The translations under genes were made by a program, and so were the position numbers. Of a DNA stretch of 64,000 nt, positions 44,088 through 55,295 are shown one piece after another. The first letter of the stretch is position 1. Every line of letters starts with the position of its first letter. The notes under the pieces were generated by a model that saw only the letters and a list, made by a program, of their open reading frames with translations, did not search any database and was not told the DNA's origin. The DNA is from Okapia johnstoni (taxonomy: Eukaryota > Chordata > Mammalia > Artiodactyla > Giraffidae): assembly GCA_024291935.2 (NCBI GenBank), contig CM044315.1:49698385-49762384 (forward strand), given 5' to 3'.

Positions 44088-44256
44088 TTGTGGGAAACCA
44101 GGGTTCAATCCCTGGGTCAGGAAGATCCTCTGGAGGAGGAAATGGCAATCCATTACAGTATTCTTGCCTGGAAAATTCCATGGACAGAGAAGTGTGGCGG
44201 GCTATAGTCCAGGGGCTCCCAAAGAGTCAGACACAGCTGAGCAACTAAGCATGCAC
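44088..44256 (+). mobile_element. Bov-tA SINE, 5'-truncated
   Basis: Starts at the B-box region (ccagggttcaatccctggg) and runs to the BovA end (cagacacagctgagcaac). The first 40 or so bp of the tRNA head are missing. Perfect 10-bp TSD gtatatgtaa at 44078-44087 and 44257-44266. Confidence 0.93.
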
Positions 44257-44276
44257 GTATATGTAAATATGTATAT

Positions 44277-44859
44277 CAGTTCAGTTCAGTTCAGTCGCTC
44301 AGTCGTGTCCGACTCTTTGCGACCCCATGAACCACAGCACGCCAGGCCTCCCTGTCCATCACCAACTCCTGGAGTCCACCCAAACCCATGTCCATCGAGT
44401 CAGTGATGTCATCCAACCATCTCATCCTCTGTCGGCCCCTTCTCCTCCTGCCCTCAATCTTTCCCAGCATCAGGGTCTTTTCCAATGAGTCAGCTCTTCG
44501 CATGAGGTGGCCAAAGTATTGGAGTTTCAGCTTCAACATCAGTCCTTCCAATGAACACCCAGGACTGATCTCCTTTAGGATGGACTGCTTGGATCTCCTT
44601 GCAGTCCAAGGGACTCTCAAGAGTCTTCTCCAACACCACAGTTCAAAAGCATCAATTCTTCAGCGCTCAGCTTTCTTTATAGTCCAACTCTCACATCCAT
44701 ACATAACCATTGGAAAAACCATAGCCTTGACTAGACAGACCTTTGTTGGCAAAGTAATGTCTCTGCTTTTTAATATGCTGTCTAGGTTGGCCATAACTGT
44801 CCTTCCAAGGAGTAAGAGTCTTTTAATTTCATGGCTGCAGTCACCATCTGCAGTGATTT
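44277..44859 (-). mobile_element. BovB LINE 3' end, antisense
   Basis: The (agttc)n 3' terminus at 44277 leads into a 583-bp fragment ending in ggctgcagtcaccatctgcag. TSD tatgtatat at 44268-44276 and 44860-44868. The C-terminal BovB frame survives in two pieces (109 codons on the minus strand). No RT palm is present. Confidence 0.92.
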
Positions 44860-45084
44860 TATGTATATATTCTTAACTCTATCATATAATCATGGAGGGG
44901 AGAAGAAGGAAATGGAAATAGGAATCTTTATTCTGCTGGTTTGGGCTGTGTTTACAAAACTACAAATCTGTCTCACTGGATACTTACTGAGGGATCACCT
45001 GCCTAGTAGCCCTTTTTAGTATTTGGTAGATGGAAAAAGTTACTGTACTGAAGTTCTAAAGAGCAAATGAAAGCCTGAAGAAAT

Positions 45085-45090
<6 letters not shown>

Positions 45091-45126
<36 letters not shown>
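45091..45126. repeat. (AC)18 microsatellite
   Basis: Uninterrupted AC run preceding the old L1. Confidence 0.97.
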
Positions 45127-45129
<3 letters not shown>

Positions 45130-45149
45130 TTTATATAGAGATATAGATA

Positions 45150-46035
45150 TATGAGAAGCTATGATTAGGATGGCTTTTATTTAAAGAAATAACAAATGTT
45201 GATGAAGGTGTGGAGAAAGAGAACCCATGTAAACTGTTGGTGGGAATGTTAATTGTAACAGTCATTATGAGAAACAGCATGACAGTTCCTCAAAAAAACT
45301 GGAGGTACTATATGATCCAGCAATCCCACTCCTAGGTTATATATGAGAAGGAACTGAAATCAATATCTTGAAGAGGCAGCTGCACCCCATGTTCATTGAA
45401 GCATTATTCATAATAGCTAAGATATGCAAACAGCCTAAGCATCCACTGATGGGTGACTGGATAAAGAAGATGTGAAATAGATAGATAGATAGAAGGGAGT
45501 ATCCTTCAGCCAAGAGAAAGAAGGAATTGTTGTCATTCATGAAAACATGAATCGACTTTGAGGAAAATATGCTAAGTAAGATAAGTCAGACAAAGGAAGA
45601 CACATACTTAAAAGTGTATGGTATTATTTACATGCGGAATCCAAAAAACTGAACTTGTGAAAACAGAGAGTAGAATGTTGGTTACCAGAGGCTGGGGGAT
45701 GGGGAAGTTGGAAAGATTTGTTTTAGGGTACAAACTTGAAACCAACAGGTTAAAAAGATCTGGAGATCTAATGCACAGCATAGTGACTACAGTCAACAAT
45801 ACTGTAATATATGAAACTTCAAAGTTGCTAAGAGACTAGATTTTAGTAGGTCTCAACACACAAAAAAAACAATAATTATGTGACTTCATAAAAGTGTCAG
45901 CTAACGCTATTGCAGTAATTGTATTGCAATATATCATGTACCAAACCAATACACTGTATTCCTCAAAATTATACAATGTTATATGCCAATTATAACTCAA
46001 TGTGTTAAAACATTGAATTATAAAAAAAAAAAAGA
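45150..46035 (+). mobile_element. Old L1 (L1M-type) 3' fragment
   Basis: ORF2-end blocks (gtaaactgttggtgggaatg, gatccagcaatcccactcc, cataatagctaagatatgc, gggtgactggataaagaag) and 3'-UTR blocks (ggttaccagaggctgggg; actgtaatatatgaaac), ending in an A-rich tail at about 46020. It contains a small (GATA)n at 45475-45493. Confidence 0.8.
45475..45493. repeat. (GATA)n short microsatellite
   Basis: About four and a half GATA units inside the old L1. Confidence 0.85.
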
Positions 46036-46408
46036 AGTAGCAGCAGCAATGATACACCAAGTCAACAAATACTAGGTTTCACTTCTCTCCATTTTAGAAA
46101 GAAATCACACAAAAACTCATTGAGTTGAACAGTGGTATTTTACTTGTAAGGCTGTTTGTATCTACGCATGATGACCAATTTAGGGAGGTGCCCACAAAGA
46201 GCACGAGAGCTCATGTGATGTGGGCTACAAAGGGTCAAGCAATAAACTTTGGCCCCGTGGCTAATGCATTTGTTGAAACTTCCTAACTGGTCTCCACATG
46301 ACCAGGCTGGCAATACCAACATTGCCCTCAGGAGGCACCCTACACTATCCCCTCATGAGGAAGCTTGAAAGAGGACACATCACCCCAGGACATTCTCCTT
46401 TGGCCCCC
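46036..46408. other. Unassigned unique DNA
   Basis: No repeat or gene was recognised. Confidence 0.4.
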
Positions 46409-46416
46409 CTCTAAAG

Positions 46417-46608
46417 CAGCAGTCCCTAGCCTTTTCGGCACTAGGGATCATTTCTGTGGAAGACAAATTTTCCATGGACTGTGGTGGGGAGGATGGCTTG
46501 GGGATGATTCAAGTGCATTACATTTATTGTGCCCGTTATTTCTATTATCATTATGTTAGCTCTACCTTAAATCATCAGGCATTAGATCCCAGAGGTTTAG
46601 GACCATTG
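46417..46608 (+). mobile_element. hAT (Charlie-group) non-autonomous DNA transposon
   Basis: Ends cagcagtccctagccttttc and ggtttaggaccattg are inverted relatives. The body has tctgtggaagacaaattttcc and gggatgattcaagtgcatta, which I recognise from a common MER-group hAT element. Perfect 8-bp TSD ctctaaag at 46409-46416 and 46609-46616, the length expected for hAT. Internally deleted to about 190 bp. Confidence 0.82.
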
Positions 46609-46734
46609 CTCTAAAGCATTAATGGGTTGTCTTCCTAAAACACCAGAAAAATCCCCTTCACAAGCCCTTCTGAAAATGATTTTACCTTATGTTTAATAAA
46701 AAGTGACATCTTTTCAATTGGCACTTTTTTACAT

Positions 46735-46855
46735 TCTGACATTGCAGCCTTCTTGGCTAGACTGCACAGTCTTTTAGAGCAAAGACCATGTATTTCTTCC
46801 TCCATATCCCTAAAACCTGTCATGGTGCACAGAATATATTTAACTGAGTCGAGAT
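46735..46855 (+). repeat. L2 3' end, sense
   Basis: The order ggctagactgcacagtctt, ttagagcaaagaccatg and cctgtcatggtgcacag follows the L2 3' end. Confidence 0.5.
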
Positions 46856-47267
46856 ACTACCTAATATATGTCTAAATACCACAGAAACAAGTTTTACCAC
46901 AAAAGCAGGAAGATTTGTTCTTGAGGTGATGCAACAGTATTTAGAGCATGATTCTGAAATTATTTAAGCCATGCCAGTGGCTTACCAAAGAGTATTGGGT
47001 CAAAGATTTGGGGAAGACTTCCCCAGGGCACCAGTGAATTCAGAGTCACAAGCAGTTGAAAGCAAGAAAAGCATATTCAAGTAGACATGTCCTGCTGAAC
47101 TAGACAAGCGGTTTGGCCCTGGGTAAGGGACTGAATCCTTTAGAAGGATCTCTAGCCTAGACAATCACCATTCTGAAGCCCACAGTAACCCACAATTTCC
47201 CTTGTGGGGACTTGACCTTAACTGGATGGAAAGGAAGCCAGTGATGTTATTTGCTCAAATACACTAG
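46856..47267. other. Unassigned unique DNA
   Basis: No repeat or gene was recognised. Confidence 0.4.
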
Positions 47268-47455
47268 TCATAAAGAATCCATCTGCCAACACAGGAGATG
47301 CAAGAGATGTGGATTTGATCCCTGAGCTGGGAAGATCCCACTGGAGAAGGAAATGACAACCTACTCCAGTATTCTTGCCTGGAAAATCCCGTGGACAGAG
47401 GAGCCTGGCGGGCTACAGTTCATGGGCCCTCAAAGAGTCATACACAACTGAGCTC
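47268..47455 (+). mobile_element. Bov-tA SINE, slightly head-truncated
   Basis: From agtcataaagaatccatctg through gtggatttgatccctgagc to catacacaactgagc. The first approximately 15 bp of the head are not recognisable. Confidence 0.9.
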
Positions 47456-47949
47456 ACACACTGAAGATTACACATAAAGAATTATTAAGTCAAAATTTTC
47501 TGCGCTAATGGAGGTGGAGGGCAGGGTCATTCTCCTCCACTGGAACTTTCTACTTTGAACAAATTGATATGAACTTTCATCGCATTTGTTTGGGTCCTAT
47601 CTCTTTCTATTTTGTACTTCTTGACCATTATCACTTGGATCACCTGCCTCTCAGAAACATGTTTCTACCAAAACACTTCAACTATGGAACATGTTTATTT
47701 AGAGCAAGTTTTAAAAAGTCATCTTATTCTCACACAACTGATCATTAGTTCCCCAAAACTCTGCCAAACATTAGATCTACAGAACAGCTAGTAGCTGAGG
47801 GTGCCTGAAAAAATGTTGAGAATACAGTAAATCCTCAGGTTTCCCCAGACAGAGATAATATAATAGAAAGAACCAGCTTCACAGAGTTTCTTCCAGGTAG
47901 TCATTTAGCCTTGCACTAACCTCTTCCCTGCTTAAATAGACAGGGTGGC
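47456..47949. other. Unassigned unique DNA
   Basis: No repeat or gene was recognised. Confidence 0.4.
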
Positions 47950-48130
47950 AGAGGAGATGGCAATAGAGTGGACTGAAAACAGATTCCTAGGCAGGCAAAC
48001 CTCACTTTCAATCCCTCTTCTGTCATTTTCCTGCTGTATAATTCTGACCAAGTTACTGAACAAATCTGAGTTTGGGCTTTCCAATCAAAAAAGTAAGTTA
48101 CAAATATCAACTTTATAAGCTATTATAAAA
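47950..48130 (+). repeat. MIR SINE, sense
   Basis: The order gattcctaggcaggcaaac, cctcttctgtcattttcctg, ataattctgaccaagttac and tctgagtttgggctttcc follows MIR. Confidence 0.55.
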
Positions 48131-48506
48131 CTAGGTAGGATGTCACTTTTCAAGCACTTAGAGCTGACACTGGATAAACAATGGTTAGCATCAGTACCAG
48201 GATGTGTATGAGAATAGTCATTTCTAAGACCTATAGATTTCAGCAGACTTTGGGGGAAATATCTCATCAAAGGGTTAGTGACAAAGATTATGATTCCAAG
48301 TCATCCTAACCATGGGATTGAAAAGAAAGACATAGCTTCCCAAATATTTCAAACTTTCCTAAACAACAACAAGGTTCCTGAAATAGGCATGCACCAAAGA
48401 TGTCATATAATTCAGGGGTCACAGGCCTTCCCAACTCTGATGCTTACCCAACTGTGAAAGCTATTTAGTACCAAGTATCTTCTGGGGCTTGCTCATCTAA
48501 AGAGAG

Positions 48507-48566
<60 letters not shown>

Positions 48567-49596
48567 TGGTAGACAGTCCTCTTGGGAATTTTTTTTCCTG
48601 TGAAAACCAAATAGTATAGAATTAGCTTAAAGATCTCTACAGAGAATCAGAGAAGACACCACTCAAAATTGATTCTATATCCTATTATATAGCACATGGA
48701 AACAAACAAAAATGTAGTACCTATGAACAAAAAATAAAATAAAATAAAACTGAGTCTATCAAAGATGACTAGATGATAATTACAGACTTCAACTTAACCA
48801 CTAATTTCAAAACCCTCACACATTAGCAAGTCCTATAAATGAATGAATGTATTTGTTAGGCACACATCAAGGAACAAAGTCTACTGACAACAAAGCTATT
48901 TTGGAGAAAGTTTGCCTCCCAACAGAAGTAAATGCATTTAAAACAGCTGTTGACCAGGCTCCTGCCTTTTAGTAAATCCTTTGAATTTTGTTTCTAGAAG
49001 CGCATCTATAAATGGCCTATAGCTGTCTCTTTTTATTAGCTCTTTACAATGCAAGATATAAATTTCTCAAATAAAGCACCTGTAATGAAATTCCACTGTG
49101 AGCCTGTTTGTGGTGGGCAGCATCCACTTCCCAGCCCTGTAGAGCGGATTCCAAAAGACTGCAGACAAGCCACCCCCAAAGGCCCGACCCCACAAGAGCC
49201 CACTCCACGCACCCGGCTCCAATGGAACCAGAGCAGAAAAGTCTGAGGTGTGCAACCAAGTCACAGATTCAGGGGTACAACTCTAGGATGGGGTGGAGCC
49301 TTTCAAGAGCACTGCTGTGGGGGCCCCTTTGCCACAACACAATTAGGGACATGTGTGACACCTGGACCAATCAGATGTGCCCAAGAACACAGTAGAGCCC
49401 CATGGACAGAAATCGACAACAGGAAGGAAAGCAGTCACCTTTCTACCACATGCCCGTGTGCTGGGTTGGGCCTGGAAGACAAGACTTTCCCCAAAAAGAG
49501 GAGAGATGTCTCAGGTGGCAGGTAGCCTTACCATGGTTCTCATTGGTTCAGGTTCACAACACAGTATAATTAGCTAGCATACTTAATAGCCATTAA
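48131..49596. other. Unassigned DNA with one long AC microsatellite
   Basis: Apart from the AC run, no repeat was recognised. The overlapping frames at 49044-49577 on both strands (five frames of 65-95 codons) reflect locally GC-richer DNA without stop codons and cannot all be genes. No domain was seen. Confidence 0.4.
48513..48564. repeat. (AC)26 microsatellite
   Basis: Longest perfect dinucleotide tract in the window. Confidence 0.98.
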
Positions 49597-49609
49597 AGCA
49601 CACAGGCTC

Positions 49610-49793
49610 TTTATTATAATATTTTTATTTATTTGTCTGCGCCAGGTTTTAGTTGAGGCCCAAGGGATCTCTAGTTGCAGCAGGTGAACTCTTAGTCACA
49701 ACATGTGGGATCTAGTTCCCCAACCAGGGATCGAACCTGGGCCCCCTGTATTGGAAGCACTGAGTCTTAGCCACTGGACCACCAGGGAAGTCT
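49610..49793 (-). mobile_element. CHR-type tRNA SINE, antisense
   Basis: T-rich tail at the left (aatatttttatttatttg), B-box read on the minus strand (ggttcgatccctggttgg), and head gacttccctggtggtccag ending at 49793. A weak TSD, acacaggctct / acataggttct, flanks it. Confidence 0.9.
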
Positions 49794-49796
49794 CAG

Positions 49797-49965
49797 AAGG
49801 ACATAGGTTCTGGAAGTCAGTCCCACATCAAATGAATTTTGATGCTGGCCCTTGTTAGCTCTACAATTGGGGCAAGTGATGGAAACATTCTGAGCCTTCA
49901 TTTCCTCAACGGGAAAATAAGGATAGTGATATCCACCTCACTAGATGCTGTAGTAAAGGAGCTAA
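49797..49965 (+). repeat. MIR SINE, sense
   Basis: The order taggttctggaagtcag, ggcccttgttagctctac, ttcatttcctcaacggg and aaaataaggatagtgat follows MIR. Confidence 0.7.
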
Positions 49966-50279
49966 CTTTTGTAGAAACTCCCATTTTGTCTCTGTCTTAT
50001 CAGTAGATACTCAATATTCGGTTCATTTTTAAAGCGAGTCATGTGACAACATGGAAAATATATTAAGTTCAAAAAGCAAAGCATTAATATAAACACAGCT
50101 TTGTGCCATGCAGCAAACAAATATACAAAACCGAGTAGGAGGAAATCTGCTAGAACCATATCCATTCTATATTTGCACTGGAGGGATTATGAGTTAAGTT
50201 TTCTCTCTTTCCCCAAATTTTCTTTGAAGAAGAAAATGTTACTTTTATAATGGCAAAATTTTACTGTTTTAGTAAAAGT
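49966..50279. other. Unassigned unique DNA
   Basis: No repeat or gene was recognised. Confidence 0.4.
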
Positions 50280-50473
50280 GTTAGTTGTTCAGTCATGTCT
50301 GACTCTTAGCAGCCCCGTGTATTGTAGCCCACCAGGGTCCTCCATCCATGGAATTCTCCAGGCAAGAATACTGGAGTAGGTTGCCATTCCCTTCTCCAGG
50401 GGATCTTCCCGACCTAGGAACTGTACTCGGGTCTCCTGCATTACAGGCAGATTCTTTACTATTTGAGCCACCA
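50280..50473 (-). mobile_element. Bov-tA SINE
   Basis: Antisense copy with BovA end gttagttgttcagtcatgtc and a head reaching the atttgagccaccagg block. A short flanking match, gtaaaag, may be the TSD. Confidence 0.9.
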
Positions 50474-50519
50474 GGTAAAAGCTACTTATTAAGACTCAGA
50501 GTTTCTTTAAAGAGACAGT

Positions 50520-51649
50520 GTTTCTGAAGCAGGATGGTTTTTATGACATGAACACAGACCAGTATTTTCTCAAGGCAGCCAGTAGAATACTAATCACAGC
50601 CGGAGTTCAGTGGCCACACCTCACCATCAGGAGCACACAAACGAGAGTCAGGGGAGTATCCTGAGAAGGCTGAAGAGGTCATGGTCGCCAGCTGCACCCA
50701 CTAACAAAGAGGAAGCCCAGGGCCTCTCCAGATACTGGGGACAGCATGAACCCCCTCTGGGTGTCCTTCTGGAAGCCGCCTTAGAATAGGACTCCTCTCA
50801 ACAGCAAGCACTGGAAGCTGCTCAACAAGCTGAGGCCAGGGGCTGGCCTTGGGACCACAGTGCTTGCTAGGTTTGTGGAACTGAGGTGGCCTCAATGCCC
50901 ACATACCCACACACACTGCTGACTGCAGCCTGTGGCAGCAGGAGACCACACTGGGGTGCCAGTCTCTTGGATTCTTGACCTGCAAGCTGTCTGAAGCCAC
51001 TGCCCAATATAAACGCTTTGGACTGAAGCTTCTCACTGCTGTTGGACTCTGGTGAAAATGAAATCTCTCACCATCGAAGGACCTTATGTGACCCTGAGGA
51101 CCAGAAGTGACTCTCCTTACTTGGATTTCTACCAGTTTATCATCCCAAACCAAGCCAAGCCAGGACATCGAGGGATCTGTGGAGTCCGTGAGCAGGTAGC
51201 CACCATGAGGGCGTGAACACAGTGGCCTGCAGGGATGCCCTGGCCCCTCCCCTAGCCACCCAGAGACCACCTCTGAAGGCATGGACTGATTGAAAAATGG
51301 TTCTGCCAAACTGAAAGCTGATGGAGTCCCCTGGACTGTTAAAGGTGGGGGGAGAGGGGGTCACAGAATACCACAGTACTGGGATTCCCTGGTAGCATCA
51401 GGAACTCCCAACCCCTCTGTACAGGTGATACTATAGGACATGCCAAGTTTGTACAGGAAATAACTTCATTGCTTGTACTGAACGATGGGTTGAAAGGACT
51501 GAGGGGAACAGCAAGAGCAATGGATTCCTGAGGAAGTACTGGTCCCTGGGTTAGGACAGACAGCCTAGGTGGCCATCCCCAGACACTGCATGCTTCAAGT
51601 GACAAAAGGAGCCTCTCCTGCCTTGGGAGGTATGGGGATTGGGGGGTTG
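50520..51649 (+). other. Possible ERV flank, family unresolved
   Basis: GC-richer than its surroundings, with no stop-poor frame that I can assign on the plus strand. Minus-strand frames at 50701-51309 (202 codons) and 51339-51677 overlap it but show no recognised domain. Because it precedes the env-like region in the same GC class, it may belong to the same decayed provirus. That is inference only. Confidence 0.25.
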
Positions 51650-52640
51650 GGACACTGACCTCTATCTTCCTTCCCAAGACCCAAGGTGATGCCTAGATTG
51701 ACAACAGCCTCATCAAAGTCAGCACTGCTATGACCAAAGAAGATGCCTGGAAACAAAGCTGTATCTGCCACTCAAGACTTAGGGCTCTATTGCCTCAGAC
51801 TCCCACCTTGCTGGCCTGGCTGATACTTAAGGACGTGAGCCATCAATGGATCTGTCCGCTGAGTGACTCTACTGATATGAGTTCAGACGCAGGATCACTC
51901 GTGTCCTCTGTTAATGGCACCTGTAACAAAATTGGAAAGGACTCTGCAGGGAGTCAGGTGTTGCTGACTCATACAGGCAATCTGGGCAGAGGGATAAGTT
52001 GTCTCTTCAAGCCACAAGCTGGCAACAGCAGGCAGAGACAAGGTATAACTGCATTAGTCAATGATATTTAACAACCACTCCCTAGTGTGAGTCACTGGCT
52101 CTCACTTGACATGCTTCTTTGTGGTCCTTAATGAGCTGTGGCCTTTCCCCTGGAGAAGTCTTGTTGCCTCAGGGTCTTAGACCTACCATCTGGGTGCGTA
52201 ACTGCATATAGGTTAGAGGGTCCCCACTCTGCTGGCCCATCGAAGGGTGGCAGGTGACATCCTTCCCAAGGGGAAGATTGACAATTGGTTCCACTCAACT
52301 GTCTGAAATTAAATACCTAGATAGCACACGGGCCCTAGAAATGATGATACCCACCCTCTCCTTGACCATGGCAGAAATGCCTAACTCCACCATGCAGCCC
52401 ATTCAGGACCAACACGGCTCACTGAACTCACCAGCCAAGCTGCTGCTGAGTAACCAGATCACCGTGGGGTTACCTGCTGGCAGAACAGGGTGTTCTAGCC
52501 AACACCTCTTGCTGCATGTACATCAACAATTCGGGGAAAGTAAAGAATGAGGTGGAGAAAAATCATGCCAAAGCAGGATGGTTATCATCAGTAAATCCAC
52601 AGTTTCCTTTACACTCACTTTGACCTTTCCAGCTGGCTAA
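51650..52640 (+). pseudogene. Endogenous retrovirus env-like remnant (class I, gammaretrovirus-like)
   Basis: Plus-strand frames at 51730-52071 and 52254-52550 lie in env order. The second holds a leucine/glutamine-rich helix-like stretch ending near 52450, and after a +1 shift a transmembrane-subunit motif follows at about 52474-52560 with a Cys-Cys pair at 52510-52515. The upstream cysteine expected in the CX6CC motif is not present at its usual place. Stops at about 52069 and 52548 and the frameshift make it non-coding. No gag or pol was recognised. Confidence 0.45.
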
Positions 52641-53530
52641 ACTCTGACATCTGGGGCTCTTGGCTGAGTGTCATACTCCCAAGAAAGTCTGACCTCTTCA
52701 CAAGGTCCTGTTAGTGGCCCTGACCACCTGCTGTTTCCACTGGGCAGGCTCTGTGGGGCTCTGTGAGGCATGAACCACACAGAACCCGCTGTCTCAACTG
52801 AGCAGGCTCTGTGGGGCATGAACCACACAGAACAGCTCTCTGCCTCATGCGCAGGTGGCCCACGGTCCTGCTGAGTGTGACAAGCTTTGCTTTTCCTAGC
52901 ATCACACTGAGGGCAGGGGGTGGACTGTTGGGGTAGCATGCACTGCATAACCTTCATCCTCTCCCCAGGATTGCCAGTGGGAGCTTTGGGCCTGGAACAT
53001 TCCCTTATATGGAGGCCAGGTGCCAAGCTGCTACTTGGCTTGACATTCTTCCTCATTAGGAGAAATCGTCCCCTGTTCCAGGAGGCAGTGAACTTCCTTG
53101 TATTGCCTAAGCATGTGTTTTATTCGGCACCTGGCCAGCCCCACCAGTATATTTGCCCCCTGCCCTCTCCACAGGAAGAGAATGGGGTCTTCAACTTCAG
53201 CGGGGTATATTCAGTCCATCCCATGTATTAGGTATCTGGAGTGACTCGCTGGCCATGAGAGACAAGGACACCCCACAGATGCTGATCCTGCTGCATCATT
53301 TCTCCTTTCTAAGTAAAGCACTGTTCCAACCAGCACTTTGTGTGTTAAGTCCTCCTTGGAAACCTGGAGCGCAAAGGTGCTGCAGTGAGCTAAGGTCTGT
53401 GGGTTGGCATTGTCATGCTCTTTGTCATCATCCATGTGGTAAGACTCCTCACCTGGCACTTGTAGCTGGATCTTCCTGTTCTACACATAGCAACGTCAAG
53501 AAGCAACACCTGCTATGTGGAAAAAGATAG
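52641..53530 (+). other. Possible 3' part or LTR of the same ERV
   Basis: Sequence directly downstream of the env-like region, with an LTR-like end (ctaagtaaagcactgttcc followed by tttgtgtgttaagtcc) near 53310-53355. No second LTR copy was found upstream in the window to confirm it. Frames at 52920-53231 and 53153-53530 have no known domain. Confidence 0.3.
52743..52837. repeat. Local tandem duplication, about 50-bp unit
   Basis: The segment gcaggctctgtgggg...gcatgaaccacacagaac occurs twice in succession, the first copy carrying a small extra ctctgtgagg insertion. Confidence 0.85.
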
Positions 53531-53559
53531 CAGGTTGTGGAAAAAGATAGATATGGGGT

Positions 53560-53645
53560 GAATTACAAAAGATGAAGTTGAATCATACAGGGCCTTAAAG
53601 ATGTGATAAAGACTGCGGATGCTCTAAGGTAATGGGAACAGTTGG
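53560..53645 (-). repeat. L2 fragment, antisense
   Basis: The blocks catacagggccttaaagatg and gactgcggatgctctaagg match the antisense L2 middle. Confidence 0.5.
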
Positions 53646-54108
53646 AATGTGTGTACACGGTCACCTACCTTGTGTGGAGAACCCCAGGCACACAATCCAT
53701 GGCTCATAACACTAACAGAAGGCTGTCTCCCTGAACGAGCAGACAGCCCTTTCATCACTGAAATCTCAGAAGACAGAGACCACTGATACATTATCAAGTG
53801 CCCTTGTGGAATCTTTATTCTAACCTCTTGATGCTACTGAAAATAATAATACCTTCCTCAGCACCATGGTGAAGAATAAAAATAAGATAATCCACATAAA
53901 ATGGTGAAAACACTACAACCCATAAGAATATCATAAATGTTTATTATTTCAACACACAGTAAAACATGAGAACAGAAAAGCCCGCTTAACACACAAAGTT
54001 TGTTACAAATAAATACAGACTCTTGACTTTATTTCCATTTCAGATTTGCAATAAAGTCTACATACTTTATTTGAATAACATACTACTTGCCACAGCCCGT
54101 TTCGTTGC
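53646..54108. other. Unassigned unique DNA
   Basis: No repeat or gene was recognised. AT-rich toward 53930-54080. Confidence 0.4.
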
Positions 54109-54543
54109 TGTCTTAGTCAGTTTGTGCTGCTAAAAAGAATAACATAGACCGGTGGTTTAAATAAACATTTATTTCTCGCAGTTCTGGAGGTTGGAAAATC
54201 CAAGATCAAGGTGCTGCAGATCCGTTGTCTAGTGTATAGAGAGCCACTTTCTTGATGGATCCTCACATGGCCAAGAGAAAAAGGAGAAAGACAGACAGAA
54301 ACAGAAATGAGGACAAAGACAAAGGACAGAAAGAGACAGAGAGATAAAGACAGAAAGAGAGATGGACAGAGGGGAAGCACGCTCTCCCCATCTCTTCTTA
54401 TAAGGGTACTAATCTAATCACGAAGGTTCTACCCTCATGATCTCATTACTTCCCAAAGGCGCCATCCCCAAATACCATCAGACTGAAGACTAGGGTTTCA
54501 ACATATGAATTTTGGAGGGCATACAAACATGCAGCCCATAACA
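54109..54543 (-). mobile_element. MaLR solo LTR, antisense, with purine-rich expansion
   Basis: From tgtcttagtcagtttgtgc to gcagcccataaca, with atttatttctcgcagttctg and catatgaattttggaggg. An internal GACAGA/GAGACA-rich stretch at about 54280-54370 expands the region that is normally a short purine block. The 87-codon Leu/Ser-rich minus frame is its translation. Confidence 0.82.
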
Positions 54544-55084
54544 GGTACTATGTACCCCTTTACTACCATCTGTTATTAAGAGAGTAGAAAATTGATATTT
54601 TTTGGCGAAAGCAGATACAGTATCACTCTACTGCCAATAGAAATATTACTAATGGCCTGGGGCCCCCATGATGGCTTCTCATGTTGATTAAAGCCCAAGT
54701 CCCAGGGACATTCTTCCTCAGAGGGAGTTGTTTGGGCCTTCCATGGTGCGTGGGTTCCTGTAACACCAGCTTCCTTGTTTACGCATCCACCCACGTCTTT
54801 GAGCACATGCATTTTATGAAGCTAATTACCATGACCACACAAAAAAATCTTAAAGATGATTCCAGAAATCTATTTCCTACCTCAAAACTTCCCTTTTAAA
54901 AACACCACTGAAGACCTGGGAAACTATGGATTTTATTTTAACCACTGTCTTACGCGTCTTTGAATTTTTGAAACACAAGATATAGTTTACTGAAGACATG
55001 AAGGTTACAAAGGCTCCTGGACTCAAGAAGGCTGAAAGAAGACATTTATCAAAGATCCTGGCTGGAGTTGTTTAGCACTATCAT
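54544..55084. other. Unassigned unique DNA
   Basis: No repeat or gene was recognised. Confidence 0.4.
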
Positions 55085-55295
55085 TTGAATGTCCACTATA
55101 TGCTAGGTACTTATTATAGTATGTATCCTGTTCTTAACTGTTAACATGGCATGGTAGATATTATTATCCCTGTATTACATACAAATTAATGGAAATACAG
55201 AGCAGTGATATAAGGTGCTGAAAATAAAGGTGGAGCAGGGTTTCTAACATGGCTCTGACTCCAAGGCCAACACTCTTTCTTCTGTTAGATCCTGC
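55085..55295 (-). repeat. MIR SINE, antisense
   Basis: The order actatatgctaggtacttat, agatattattatccctg and ggctctgactccaaggcc is antisense MIR. Confidence 0.6.

Noticed and set aside
49044..49577. Cluster of overlapping frames on both strands
   Set aside because: Five frames of 65-95 codons in one 530-bp block cannot all be coding; they reflect local stop-codon scarcity.
50701..51309. 202-codon minus-strand frame as a gene
   Set aside because: No domain, signal or neighbour supports it. It lies antisense to a GC-richer ERV-like block and is most likely a chance frame.
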